Assembly (NCBI RefSeq): GCF_030272615.1
Contig: NC_081410.1
Location: 122,791,640-122,855,639, forward strand
Direction: 5' to 3'
Length of the DNA: 64,000 nt
DNA from: Cryptomeria japonica
Lineage: Eukaryota > Streptophyta > Pinopsida > Cupressales > Cupressaceae
Every line of letters starts with the position of its first letter. Position 1 is the stretch's first letter. Made by a program: the position numbers and the translations under genes. The notes beneath the pieces are model-generated. The model was not told the origin of the DNA and searched no databases. It saw only the letters and a list, made by a program, of their open reading frames with translations. Positions 34,163 to 42,656 of this stretch are shown here, one piece after another.

Positions 34163-34309
34163 GGCGCTGGTGACCCAGTTTTCACTATGGTACTTGCCCA
34201 GGGCGCCACCGAAGTGGTTTTCACCGTTGGACGAAATTATTTCTCTTTACTTTTTTCGATTTTTCAATTTTTTTGTTGTCACAAGGCGCCTGTTTGCCAG
34301 GTTTTCACC
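34163..34309 (-). ncRNA. Three AAAA-bulged hairpins after the B pol stop
   Basis: On the minus strand each has a 4-bp outer stem, an AAAA bulge on the 5' side, a 4-bp inner stem and a 4-5 nt loop. 34,285-34,309: GGTG/CGCC, CCTG/CAGG, loop GCAAA. 34,202-34,225: GGTG/CGCC, CCAC/GTGG, loop TTCG. 34,163-34,186: AGTG/CGCC (one mismatch), CTGG/CCAG, loop GTCA. Related copies occur at 37,748-37,833 in B, and at 51,547-51,633 and 55,110-55,173 in element A. Confidence 0.7.
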
Positions 34310-34401
34310 AAGTAACAATTTTTTTGTTTTATAATTTTTTTTGTATTTTTGAATTTTTTTGATTTTTTTTGTATTTTTGCATTAGGATACTCAAAAAGAG
34401 C

Positions 34402-37400
34402 TTATGTGTAGAACCTGCGAAGGTGCATGCTATTGATAGGATCCTCCAAAGATTCCCCTTCTGTAGTTGAGAGCTGATATGCCCCAGATCCATATACTAC
34501 TGTGATGATGTAAGGACCAAGCCAGTTGGGTTCAAATTTGCCCTTCTTTTCTCTATCTTGCTGATTCTTGGGGTTCTCTCTGAGGACTAAGTCACCTACC
34601 TCAAATGTGCGAGGCTTGACCTTGTGATTGTAACTGCGACTCATTCGTTGTTGGTAAGCCTTGAGATGATTAAAAGCAGTGTGTCGTCGTTCCTCCAGCA
34701 GTTCTAGTTCTTGTAAGCGAGAGACCCTGTAGTCTTCATCGTTGATTATGTTTCTCAAGGAGACCCGTAAAGAAGGTAATTCGACCTCAATAGGCAAGAT
34801 GGCTTCAGCACCGTAGACAAGTGAGTAAGGTGTAGCCCCTGTAGGTGTGCGGACACTAGTACGATAGGCCCAAAGTGCGGGATTGAGTTGGACATGCCAG
34901 TTACGGCCAGCGTCGTCGACTGTCTTTTTAAGTATTTTGAGAATTGTTTTGTTAGACGCCTTAGCTTGGCCATTACCTTGGGGGTAATATGGTGTGGAGA
35001 AACGATGAGAGATATGGAAGCGCTCACAGAGTTCACAAACATCCTGGTTCTTGAAAGGATGCCCGTTATCGGTGATAATGGAAGTAGGAATCCCGTATCG
35101 GCAAATGATGTAGTTCAGGATGAAAGTAGCGATTTGTTTCCCAGTAACTTGCGTGAGAGGCACGGCTTCAATCCACTTTGTGAAATACTCTGTGGCTGTG
35201 ATAATGAATTTATGTCCATTGGAAGAAGGAGGGTGAATCTTGCCTATGAGATCGAGTCCCCACTGACAAAAGGGCCAAGGAGATGCAAGTGGCTGTAGTT
35301 CTTGTGCTGGTGCGTGTATGAGGTCTCCATGAATTTGACACTGCTTACACTTCTTGACAAACTGATATGCATCTTTTTCCATAGTAGGCCAGTAGTATCC
35401 AGTCCTGATGAGTTTCTTGGCCAAGGTAGGACCACTAGTATGCGGACCACATATCCCTTCGTGCACTTCTCGTAACGCAATCTGAGCTTTGTCACTCTCT
35501 AAACATCTAAGGAGGGTGCCATCTAGACCTCGTCGGTATAGGATATCAGCTAGGATAACGTATCGGGAGGATTGGCGGATGAAAGTGCGGCGTTGGTTGT
35601 TCGATAAATCGGGAGGTAAGATGTTGTCGCGAAGGTATGTGAATATGGAACCATATAACTGGGATTCAGGACCGACAACACATATCATTTCCGTAAGAGT
35701 GATCTCATATGACGGAATCAGCAGGTTGTCAACCAGGAACTCATAACAGGTCTCATTTTGCGGTAGGTCAATGAGTGAAGCAATTGTAGCCATGGCATCA
35801 GCAGCACGATTCTGTTCTCTTGGTATCTGCTCAAACTCTATCTTTGCAAAGTGTTGTTTCAGATCATCTACCAGTTGTTTGTAAGGCATTAGCTTTTCAT
35901 CTTTTGTTTGATAATCATCAGTTGCTTGACGGATGACAAGTTGAGAATCGCCAAAAACACGAAGTTCCTGGATCTTCCACTGAACTGCAATTCTTAACCC
36001 CGTTGTTAATGCCTCGTATTCCGCTATATTGTTGGTACAAGGAAATGATAAGCGGTATGACTTTGGTATAGAATCGCCTTGGGGAGTTATAAAGAGTATA
36101 CCCGCTCCTGCCCCATGCTGTGTGTATGAGCCATCAAAGTATAGTTGCCATGGCTTTGCAGGTGATATTGTTAGAATGGACTCATCTGGAAATTCTGACT
36201 GTAGAGGAACATCATCTATCATGGGAGCATCTGCCAGTTGATCTGCAATGGCTTGTCCTTTTATGGCTTTTCTGTCCACGTATTCAATGTCGAATTCACT
36301 CAAAATCATTACCCACTTGGCCAGTCGTCCAATAAGTGTAGCTTTGTTGAGCAGATATTTTAGTGGATCAATTCTGGCAATCAACTTGGTCTTGTGAGTG
36401 AGCATATAATGTCGTAATTTTTGTGAAGCGAAGACCACAGCGAGACATGCACGCTCAATTGGTGTGTAGTTCAGCTCATATCCCACCAATGTGCGACTGA
36501 TATAGTAGACTGCTTTTTCCTTGCCGTCAGGTATTTGTTGTGCTAGTAGTGCCCCCAGTGCTGTTGGAGTAGCTGATATGTAAAGTAGCAATGGTTGATC
36601 CGGAATTGGTGGCATCAAAACTGGCGGGTTCAAAAGATAGTCTTTAAGTGCCTGAAAAGCCTGTTGACAGTTCTCGTCCCATTTGAACTTAATGTTTTTG
36701 TGTAGCAGGTGCTGGAAAGGATTACACTTATCTGCAAGTTGTGCTATGAATCTTCGTATGGACTGGAGTCTCCCTTGTAAAGACCAAAGTTGACTGATAT
36801 TCTTGGGTGGCAGCATGTCCAAGATAGCCTTGACTTTTGCTGGATCCGCTTCTATTCCTCTTTTAGACACAATGAATCCTAGGAGCTTCCCGGAGGTTAC
36901 TCCAAAGACACATTTCTTTGGATTTAATCTTACCTTGTATTTTTCCAGCCTATCAAAAGCAACTGAAAGTATGTCCAAGTGTGTATTTCTATCTATTGAT
37001 TTAACCAAAAGGTCGTCGACATAATCTTCCACCTTTACATGCATGAGATCATGGAAGATAGTAGTCATGGCTCGTTGATACGTGGCACCTGCATTTTTCA
37101 GCCCAAAGGGCATGACATTCCAGCAGAAGGTTCCCCATGGACAAGTGAATGATGTTTTATGTTGATCTTCAGGTGCAATCCTGATCTGATTATATCCAGA
37201 GAATCCGTCCATTAAAGATAACATCTCATGGCCTGCTGTGAGATCAACAATTAAATCAATGTTTGGTAATGGGAAATCGTCCTTCGGGCAAGCCTTGTTG
37301 ATATCCCTGAAGTCTGTACATATTCGGATGCTGCGATCTGGTTTGCTAACAGGCACTAAGTTGGAAATCCATTCAGGATAATCAATTGGGCGTATGAATC

Positions 37401-40400
37401 CGACATCTAGTAATTTCTCCAGCTCTGCCTTGACTAGCAATGCCACCTGTGGATGCATTTTCCTCAATTTCTGTTTTACTGGTTTTGCCCCCGGTTTGAC
37501 TGTTAAATGATGCATTACTAAGTCGGGGTCTAGTCCAGGCATATCAGCATAAGACCATGCGAAGTTGACTTGTCGTTCCTTAAAGAAGCTTATGAATTTT
37601 GCTCTCTCGGCCTCTGTCAATGATTGAGCCAAAAATATGTTGTGTGGAACCTCTGCTGTACCAATGTTTGTCTTTATAGTCTCCTCTACCAACATGGATG
37701 ATTTTTCCTCGTATGATGCTGGGAGAATGTCAAGCCTTCCATCTTCGGGCGCCTCAGAGAGGTTTTCACCCTCAGATACGTCCTTTCTCTTTACTTTTTT
37801 AGAGTCAGAGAGCGCCACAGTGTGGTTTTCGCCATAAGACCCTTGTTTTGTCTTTATTTTCACATTTTTGCGACTAGAAGGCCCGACACCCTCACCAAAG
37901 TATGCCATGTTATTTAGCTCTATGGCGTATCCTGCTTTATGGTCTCCAAGAGGAAGATCATCGCGAATGCCAAGATAATCAACAATAGCTTCGTCATTTT
38001 GAAATGTATCAATCTGTGGTGGTCCATCCTGATCCCAGTCAATGAGTTGGGGGTGAACGAGGGGAAGGTCTTTAGTGTTTTTAGAGTCCGCAAGGCTAAT
38101 AGTGAAGATGTGATTATATTCAGGTATGTCAAGGTAGTCATCGAGGTTGTCAATGGCACTCTCCTCATCAGTGTCGATCGTGAGTGAGTCCAAATTATCA
38201 TCACTAGTAGCACCCTCAGGGACAGGTGTCCTCATCCTATGTGATCCTGACCTAGGGCCTTGAAACGAAGCTTGTGCGGGATCCTTATGGGTCGGTTCTT
38301 GACCAACTCTGAATTTCTTGTAAAACTCCTCCTCCTCTGTAGGTTCATCTAGCTCTCTAAATGTCTCATTAAGTTCATAGTCGCTGGAGGATTTGTCTGA
38401 ACCCCATTCCCACTCATTGGAGTCTGTGGAATAATTATCCTCTTGTTGAACTTCAGCCACTTTGACTCGCCATATCTGTCTTGTTCTCTTGTTTTGAATC
38501 TTGGGATTTAGAAAACCAAGCCCCTTAGAGCGTTCCCTTCTTGTAGTTAGCTCAGGTTGTAGAGGCTCCATGACACCTTCTTTGCGTAGTCCGAGAGGAC
38601 TTTTTCCATCATACCCGAATCTCTGCAGAATTTTGAAACCTTTACCATAGTTTTCACAGGGTATTATAATTTGATCATGTGTATCATCTTCAGCGTCCTT
38701 ATATAGCATTTTATATAAACTTTCTTCCTCTAGTTCGCCCCATTTTTGAAAGACGGTAGGATCCCATTTGAGGAGCATGATGGAGATTTGCTTATTAGGA
38801 TGTGGTCTCCCATATTCCTTGGGGGAGTTCATGACTTGTCGTAAGAACATTGTTTGATTCAGAGTGTATTCTCCCATGCCTTTGTCTTGAAACTTGGCTC
38901 TAAGTTCACCTTGTTTGGATGTCGAGGGCTTTAATGACTCAGGATCAATATATGCTGAAGAAGGAGTAGCCTCACGATTGCTGGGAATGATAATCTCAGT
39001 ATGTGATCTCAAGTTATTGCAATATATGAATGGATTTGGATCACCATTGACCGTTACCTCGACTCCATTATGAGGAAATTTTATGCACTGATGGTATGTT
39101 GATGGGACCGCTCTCATTTCATGAATCCACGGACGTCCTAGCAATATGTTATACGTGAGGTCTAGATCCAGGACTTGACAAATCACGTCCTTTGTGACTA
39201 GCCCTATTCTTAGTGGTAAGATGACTGTGCCCTTGGATGAACGCTCTTCATCATCATAAGCCTTAATAGTGATTTGGTTTGTAGCATTCACAGCTTTGTC
39301 AGAATATCCCAATTGTCTGATGGTGCTCAATGTACAAATATTAAGACCTGCTCCTCCATCTATCAGGACTCGTTTTATTCGGTGTTTATGTATGAAGGCT
39401 TCAATATGTAGAGGTGCATTGTGAGGCTGACTTATGGAGGCGTCATCGGCTTCTGTGAATGTGAGGGAGTGTGGAACGGATAGGTATCCCACCATGGCTT
39501 GAAACTGATCCACGTTTAGATCCGTAGGGACAGCAGTATCTCTCAAGGTTTTGTCAAGGACAGCTTTATGTGCAGGAGATATACGTAAGAGCTCAAGAAT
39601 AGAGATGAGTGCGGGTGTTTTCCCTAATTGCTCTACAAGATCGTACTCAGGCTTAGTTGACGGAAGATTGGTATTCTTAGAAGAGGTACCTGGCAATGTG
39701 ATCTTACCTCGACGGGTTGTAACATGACATTCAGAGGTAGCTTCGGATGAAGATCCCACACCTTTTAGGATAATTTTAGGTCGCTGAGGAGGATTCTCAG
39801 GATTTTTATTTTTGATAGTGATGGTAGAAATATGATTGTCCATTGAGATGTGATTAATAGTGGAATCATAATTGTAAGATGTTCTAGTGTAATTGGCTTG
39901 ATCATCTGTGACTTTGCCTTTTCCCTTGTCATGTTTCGGGAATGGTTCCTTAAACACCTCATGCTCTTGGTTAGATGAATGTCCCTCAATCTCAATATCT
40001 CCTCTGTCAATGAGATCTTGTACAATGTTTTTCAATCGATGGCAATTACTTGTCTTGTGACCCTTGCTCTTATGAAATTCACAATATTCATCATCATTCC
40101 ACCAATTCGGTTTTACCTTTGGTTCATATGGAGGAAAATCTGGGACCGTGATCACTTTGTTTGCTACAAGCTTTTTGAATACTGATTCAAGTGGTTCTCC
40201 CAATGGAGTGTACTTCCTTCGTGGTTTAGCAGCCGTTTGATTGTTCACTTGATTGTTGGTAGAATTTGATCCATAAAAGATGAACTTTGGTCTCACTGTG
40301 TTGGCATCAACAACACCATCATTAACGGTGTTCTTGTTCTTGTTCCAAAACTTTGGTTTGTCCTTTCCCTTAAAGTCCTCTTTGTTTTCTTTGAATAGTT

Positions 40401-40956
40401 TGATAACTCCTTGTTCAATCAAGACCTTTTCTGTTGCTAGGCCCTTTTCAATGACATCCTTAAATGTAGACAAACAAGCTTTTCTGAGATCATAACCAAT
40501 AGCCTTGTTAACATTTTGTGTGAACATTTCCACCATTTGTTTTTGCAGGATTTCACAAGAGCATCTGCTAGCTAAGTTTCTCCATCTTTGTAAAAATGAC
40601 GCAAAAGATTCTCCTTCTTTTTGTTTCGTATTGCACAAGGTAGTAACTGAGACATCTGTTTCAATGTTGTAAGAGAAATGCTGAATGAATGCCTCTGCTA
40701 AGTCACCCCATGACTTAATACCAGGAGGTAATTGAGAAAACCATTCCATCGCTTGATCTCCTAAGCTCTGTGGGAACAACCTCATTAAGTATGTTTCTTC
40801 TTCCGCTACCTCAATGCAAGCTGTGAAGAATTGTCTTATGTGTGCCTTGGGGTCTCCTCTCCCTCTATATTTGTCAAATTTCGGTGTTGCAAAGTGTGGA
40901 GGAAACGGAGGCATTGGAATGCTCTTATCAAAGGGATAAGGGCATATATCTCTCAT
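34402..40956 (-). CDS. pol: Element B gag-pol polyprotein (Tat-type, dual RNase H)
   Basis: A 2,184-residue uninterrupted frame. Residues 1-190 are the gag capsid domain (CPYPFDK, FPQSLGDQAMEWF). A C-H-H-C knuckle CEFHKSKGHKTSNC lies at 292-305. The protease shows LIDGGAG at 531-537 and ILLGRPW at 604. A G-patch-like segment lies at 770-801. RT spans about 1,140-1,400 with YVDD at 1,312-1,315. The first RNase H (about 1,450-1,580) lacks its usual first Asp (YISATPTALG). A second, archaeal-type RNase H follows (FDGS 1,607, NIAEYEAL 1,643, FGDSQLV 1,668, RAADAMA 1,717). Integrase has H1832, H1839, C1870 and C1873, then D1902 and D1963, but Lys at 1999 where the catalytic Glu belongs. The first Met is placed by the track; the same frame extends upstream past one TAA into the gag N-terminal ORF. 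It would encode all particle enzymes. Confidence 0.95.
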   Translation of the reverse strand: MRDICPYPFDKSIPMPPFPPHFATPKFDKYRGRGDPKAHIRQFFTACIEVAEEETYLMRLFPQSLGDQAMEWFSQLPPGIKSWGDLAEAFIQHFSYNIETDVSVTTLCNTKQKEGESFASFLQRWRNLASRCSCEILQKQMVEMFTQNVNKAIGYDLRKACLSTFKDVIEKGLATEKVLIEQGVIKLFKENKEDFKGKDKPKFWNKNKNTVNDGVVDANTVRPKFIFYGSNSTNNQVNNQTAAKPRRKYTPLGEPLESVFKKLVANKVITVPDFPPYEPKVKPNWWNDDEYCEFHKSKGHKTSNCHRLKNIVQDLIDRGDIEIEGHSSNQEHEVFKEPFPKHDKGKGKVTDDQANYTRTSYNYDSTINHISMDNHISTITIKNKNPENPPQRPKIILKGVGSSSEATSECHVTTRRGKITLPGTSSKNTNLPSTKPEYDLVEQLGKTPALISILELLRISPAHKAVLDKTLRDTAVPTDLNVDQFQAMVGYLSVPHSLTFTEADDASISQPHNAPLHIEAFIHKHRIKRVLIDGGAGLNICTLSTIRQLGYSDKAVNATNQITIKAYDDEERSSKGTVILPLRIGLVTKDVICQVLDLDLTYNILLGRPWIHEMRAVPSTYHQCIKFPHNGVEVTVNGDPNPFIYCNNLRSHTEIIIPSNREATPSSAYIDPESLKPSTSKQGELRAKFQDKGMGEYTLNQTMFLRQVMNSPKEYGRPHPNKQISIMLLKWDPTVFQKWGELEEESLYKMLYKDAEDDTHDQIIIPCENYGKGFKILQRFGYDGKSPLGLRKEGVMEPLQPELTTRRERSKGLGFLNPKIQNKRTRQIWRVKVAEVQQEDNYSTDSNEWEWGSDKSSSDYELNETFRELDEPTEEEEFYKKFRVGQEPTHKDPAQASFQGPRSGSHRMRTPVPEGATSDDNLDSLTIDTDEESAIDNLDDYLDIPEYNHIFTISLADSKNTKDLPLVHPQLIDWDQDGPPQIDTFQNDEAIVDYLGIRDDLPLGDHKAGYAIELNNMAYFGEGVGPSSRKNVKIKTKQGSYGENHTVALSDSKKVKRKDVSEGENLSEAPEDGRLDILPASYEEKSSMLVEETIKTNIGTAEVPHNIFLAQSLTEAERAKFISFFKERQVNFAWSYADMPGLDPDLVMHHLTVKPGAKPVKQKLRKMHPQVALLVKAELEKLLDVGFIRPIDYPEWISNLVPVSKPDRSIRICTDFRDINKACPKDDFPLPNIDLIVDLTAGHEMLSLMDGFSGYNQIRIAPEDQHKTSFTCPWGTFCWNVMPFGLKNAGATYQRAMTTIFHDLMHVKVEDYVDDLLVKSIDRNTHLDILSVAFDRLEKYKVRLNPKKCVFGVTSGKLLGFIVSKRGIEADPAKVKAILDMLPPKNISQLWSLQGRLQSIRRFIAQLADKCNPFQHLLHKNIKFKWDENCQQAFQALKDYLLNPPVLMPPIPDQPLLLYISATPTALGALLAQQIPDGKEKAVYYISRTLVGYELNYTPIERACLAVVFASQKLRHYMLTHKTKLIARIDPLKYLLNKATLIGRLAKWVMILSEFDIEYVDRKAIKGQAIADQLADAPMIDDVPLQSEFPDESILTISPAKPWQLYFDGSYTQHGAGAGILFITPQGDSIPKSYRLSFPCTNNIAEYEALTTGLRIAVQWKIQELRVFGDSQLVIRQATDDYQTKDEKLMPYKQLVDDLKQHFAKIEFEQIPREQNRAADAMATIASLIDLPQNETCYEFLVDNLLIPSYEITLTEMICVVGPESQLYGSIFTYLRDNILPPDLSNNQRRTFIRQSSRYVILADILYRRGLDGTLLRCLESDKAQIALREVHEGICGPHTSGPTLAKKLIRTGYYWPTMEKDAYQFVKKCKQCQIHGDLIHAPAQELQPLASPWPFCQWGLDLIGKIHPPSSNGHKFIITATEYFTKWIEAVPLTQVTGKQIATFILNYIICRYGIPTSIITDNGHPFKNQDVCELCERFHISHRFSTPYYPQGNGQAKASNKTILKILKKTVDDAGRNWHVQLNPALWAYRTSVRTPTGATPYSLVYGAEAILPIEVELPSLRVSLRNIINDEDYRVSRLQELELLEERRHTAFNHLKAYQQRMSRSYNHKVKPRTFEVGDLVLRENPKNQQDREKKGKFEPNWLGPYIITVVYGSGAYQLSTTEGESLEDPINSMHLRRFYT
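37748..37833 (-). ncRNA. Two AAAA-bulged hairpins inside B pol
   Basis: On the minus strand, 37,811-37,833 has outer GGCG/CGCT, inner CCAC/GTGG and loop ACT; 37,748-37,770 has outer GGTG/CGCC, inner CCTC/GAGG and loop TCT. Both have the AAAA bulge. They code for GENHTVALS and GENLSEAPE in the linker before RT. Element A has the same pair at the homologous place with changed but still pairing outer stems. Confidence 0.65.
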
Positions 40957-40971
40957 AGTATATGTGGGTTT

Positions 40972-41880
40972 TTATGTGCCCATGTCTTCCACTTTCTTTT
41001 GTAGATCTCTAATTTGTTGCTCCAAATTATTTTTGGGAGGAGATGGATTTCTTGTAGCATATCCCATGTTTGAAACACCCATTTGAGGAGGAGCTTGTTG
41101 CATGTATGGATGATACTGATCGTAGACATGTCCATATGGAGGTCGATATTGTTGCGACATGTATGGAGCACTTGGCATAATTTCTTGTTGAGGGACCCCA
41201 TATCTGTTTTGTGTATATAAACCATATTCAATGGGCCTTTCATTTTCCATTGTGTTGTCCCCAATTTTGGCATGAGGTCTTCTTGTGTCAAAATTTTGAG
41301 GAAGTCCTTGAGTATCCATTTGTCTTGGTTGACCCATATCTTGAGAATGTGTTTGAACATAAGGCCTCCATGATGGTCTTTGAGTGTAAGTATCATGCAT
41401 TTGAGCTTGTGTATGTGGGATTGCTGGTTTCTGAAGCAAAACTGATGGTGACTCCGGCATCATATTATTTGGTCCTCCACTATTAGGTTGAGTTTGTTGT
41501 GAAGGTCTACTTTCCATAAGTTGAGATAAGTCAAAATCATGTGGTATTTTAGCTCCACTTTGTGCCATCATGTTTAGAAAGTATTGACGATCTCTCCTCA
41601 TTATCTCTTCAACCAATCTATTGAATTGAGGATCCATTATAGACTCTTGTATGTCTGCTGAAAGTATTGAAGAATTATCCACATTATCATTGTGTGTAGC
41701 GTTGTGTATAGCGTTTGCGCTTTCCATATTTGGATTGTGTCTATAAACATTCATGTCTGGTAATGTAGTGTGCTCAGGATTGTAGAAGACATCATTGTCA
41801 TACTCATAAGAACTCATGTTTACGGGCCCTTGAGCTTCTTTAGCTTTTCTCCTAGATTTTTGAAGACGGGTTTCAACCAT
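40972..41880 (-). CDS. gag: Element B gag N-terminal ORF
   Basis: 302 residues starting MVETRLQKSRRKAKEAQ. It is rich in Gln, Pro, Tyr, Asn and Met in its C-terminal half (QQYRPPYGHVYDQYHPYMQQ) and ends in a short coiled coil (EQQIRDLQKKVEDM). TAA at 40,972-40,974 is only six codons before the Met of the polyprotein and in the same frame. Gag and pol therefore read as one frame with a single stop. Element A keeps NNLAQQ...DICPYPFD through the same point without a stop, so the stop is probably a B-specific lesion rather than a recoding signal. The role is likely the N-terminal matrix-like part of gag, inferred from position. Confidence 0.85.
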   Translation of the reverse strand: MVETRLQKSRRKAKEAQGPVNMSSYEYDNDVFYNPEHTTLPDMNVYRHNPNMESANAIHNATHNDNVDNSSILSADIQESIMDPQFNRLVEEIMRRDRQYFLNMMAQSGAKIPHDFDLSQLMESRPSQQTQPNSGGPNNMMPESPSVLLQKPAIPHTQAQMHDTYTQRPSWRPYVQTHSQDMGQPRQMDTQGLPQNFDTRRPHAKIGDNTMENERPIEYGLYTQNRYGVPQQEIMPSAPYMSQQYRPPYGHVYDQYHPYMQQAPPQMGVSNMGYATRNPSPPKNNLEQQIRDLQKKVEDMGT

Positions 41881-42365
41881 GAACTAGGTGTTAGACCAAT
41901 ATGTGAGAGACTTAGACGAAAATGACAAGAGTATGTAAGACCAAGAGTTGTATGGAGTGTAAATGAATCTGAAGTTTACTTGCAATGTCCAAAGTGTAAG
42001 ACCAAGTATGTATGTTGTAGAGTAGGTGTGACTTCCAAAGAGAGGATAGTTTCTCTTGATGAGGTAAGCTGACCTTGACTCTAAGTAAGACCAAATGAGA
42101 CCCAAAGGTAAGAAACCTTGATGAGGGACCACTTAGCAAAGTGTTGTAGTATGTAGTGTGTTGACAAAGTATAGTGAGGACAAGCAAGTGACCTTTTGAC
42201 TCAAGTTTAGACAAGTATGAATGTAAAATGAGGTATGAAGCGATGATGGACTGTGTAAGACCTTAGAACAGGCTGAATGCTAGATGAACCTGAAGAGACA
42301 ATCTAGGAAGCTCAAGTGTGCTGAAACTGATTTCTTTGTTTGCTTGACTGTTAAACTTTTTTCAA

Positions 42366-42656
42366 ATCCTGACACAGACGCCTCTGTATACTTCACAGAC
42401 GCGGTTTTAATACACAGACGCTATTCTGTTTGACACAAACGTGATTCTGAGATTTCCTGTTGATGTTTGCTAAGACTGTAACAGTTTTTACAATTGTGGA
42501 CACAGACGCGCCTGTATACTTCACAGACGCGATTTCCAGACACAGACGTGTCTCTGTTCGACACAGACGCTGATAAAAACACAGACGCTATTCTGTACTT
42601 CAAAGACGCGTTTATCAGACACAGACGCGGTTTTAACAGACACAGACGCGTTTCTG
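42366..42656 (-). repeat. GCGTCTGTGT array, gag-proximal block
   Basis: About twelve copies, seen on the plus strand as CACAGACGCG with variants (CACAGACGCT, CACAAACGTG, CAAAGACGCG). On the minus strand they read toward gag as CGCGTCTGTG. Confidence 0.85.

Noticed and set aside
38641-38660. Another AAAA-bulged hairpin at GTGAAAAC in B pol
   Set aside because: The following bases do not form the inner or outer stem.
34755-40495. Many open frames in other frames of the B polyprotein
   Set aside because: They overlap the 2,184-residue frame, lack motifs and follow from its composition.
40957-40974. Programmed stop read-through between gag and pol
   Set aside because: Element A has no stop at the aligned position, so a lesion in B is simpler.
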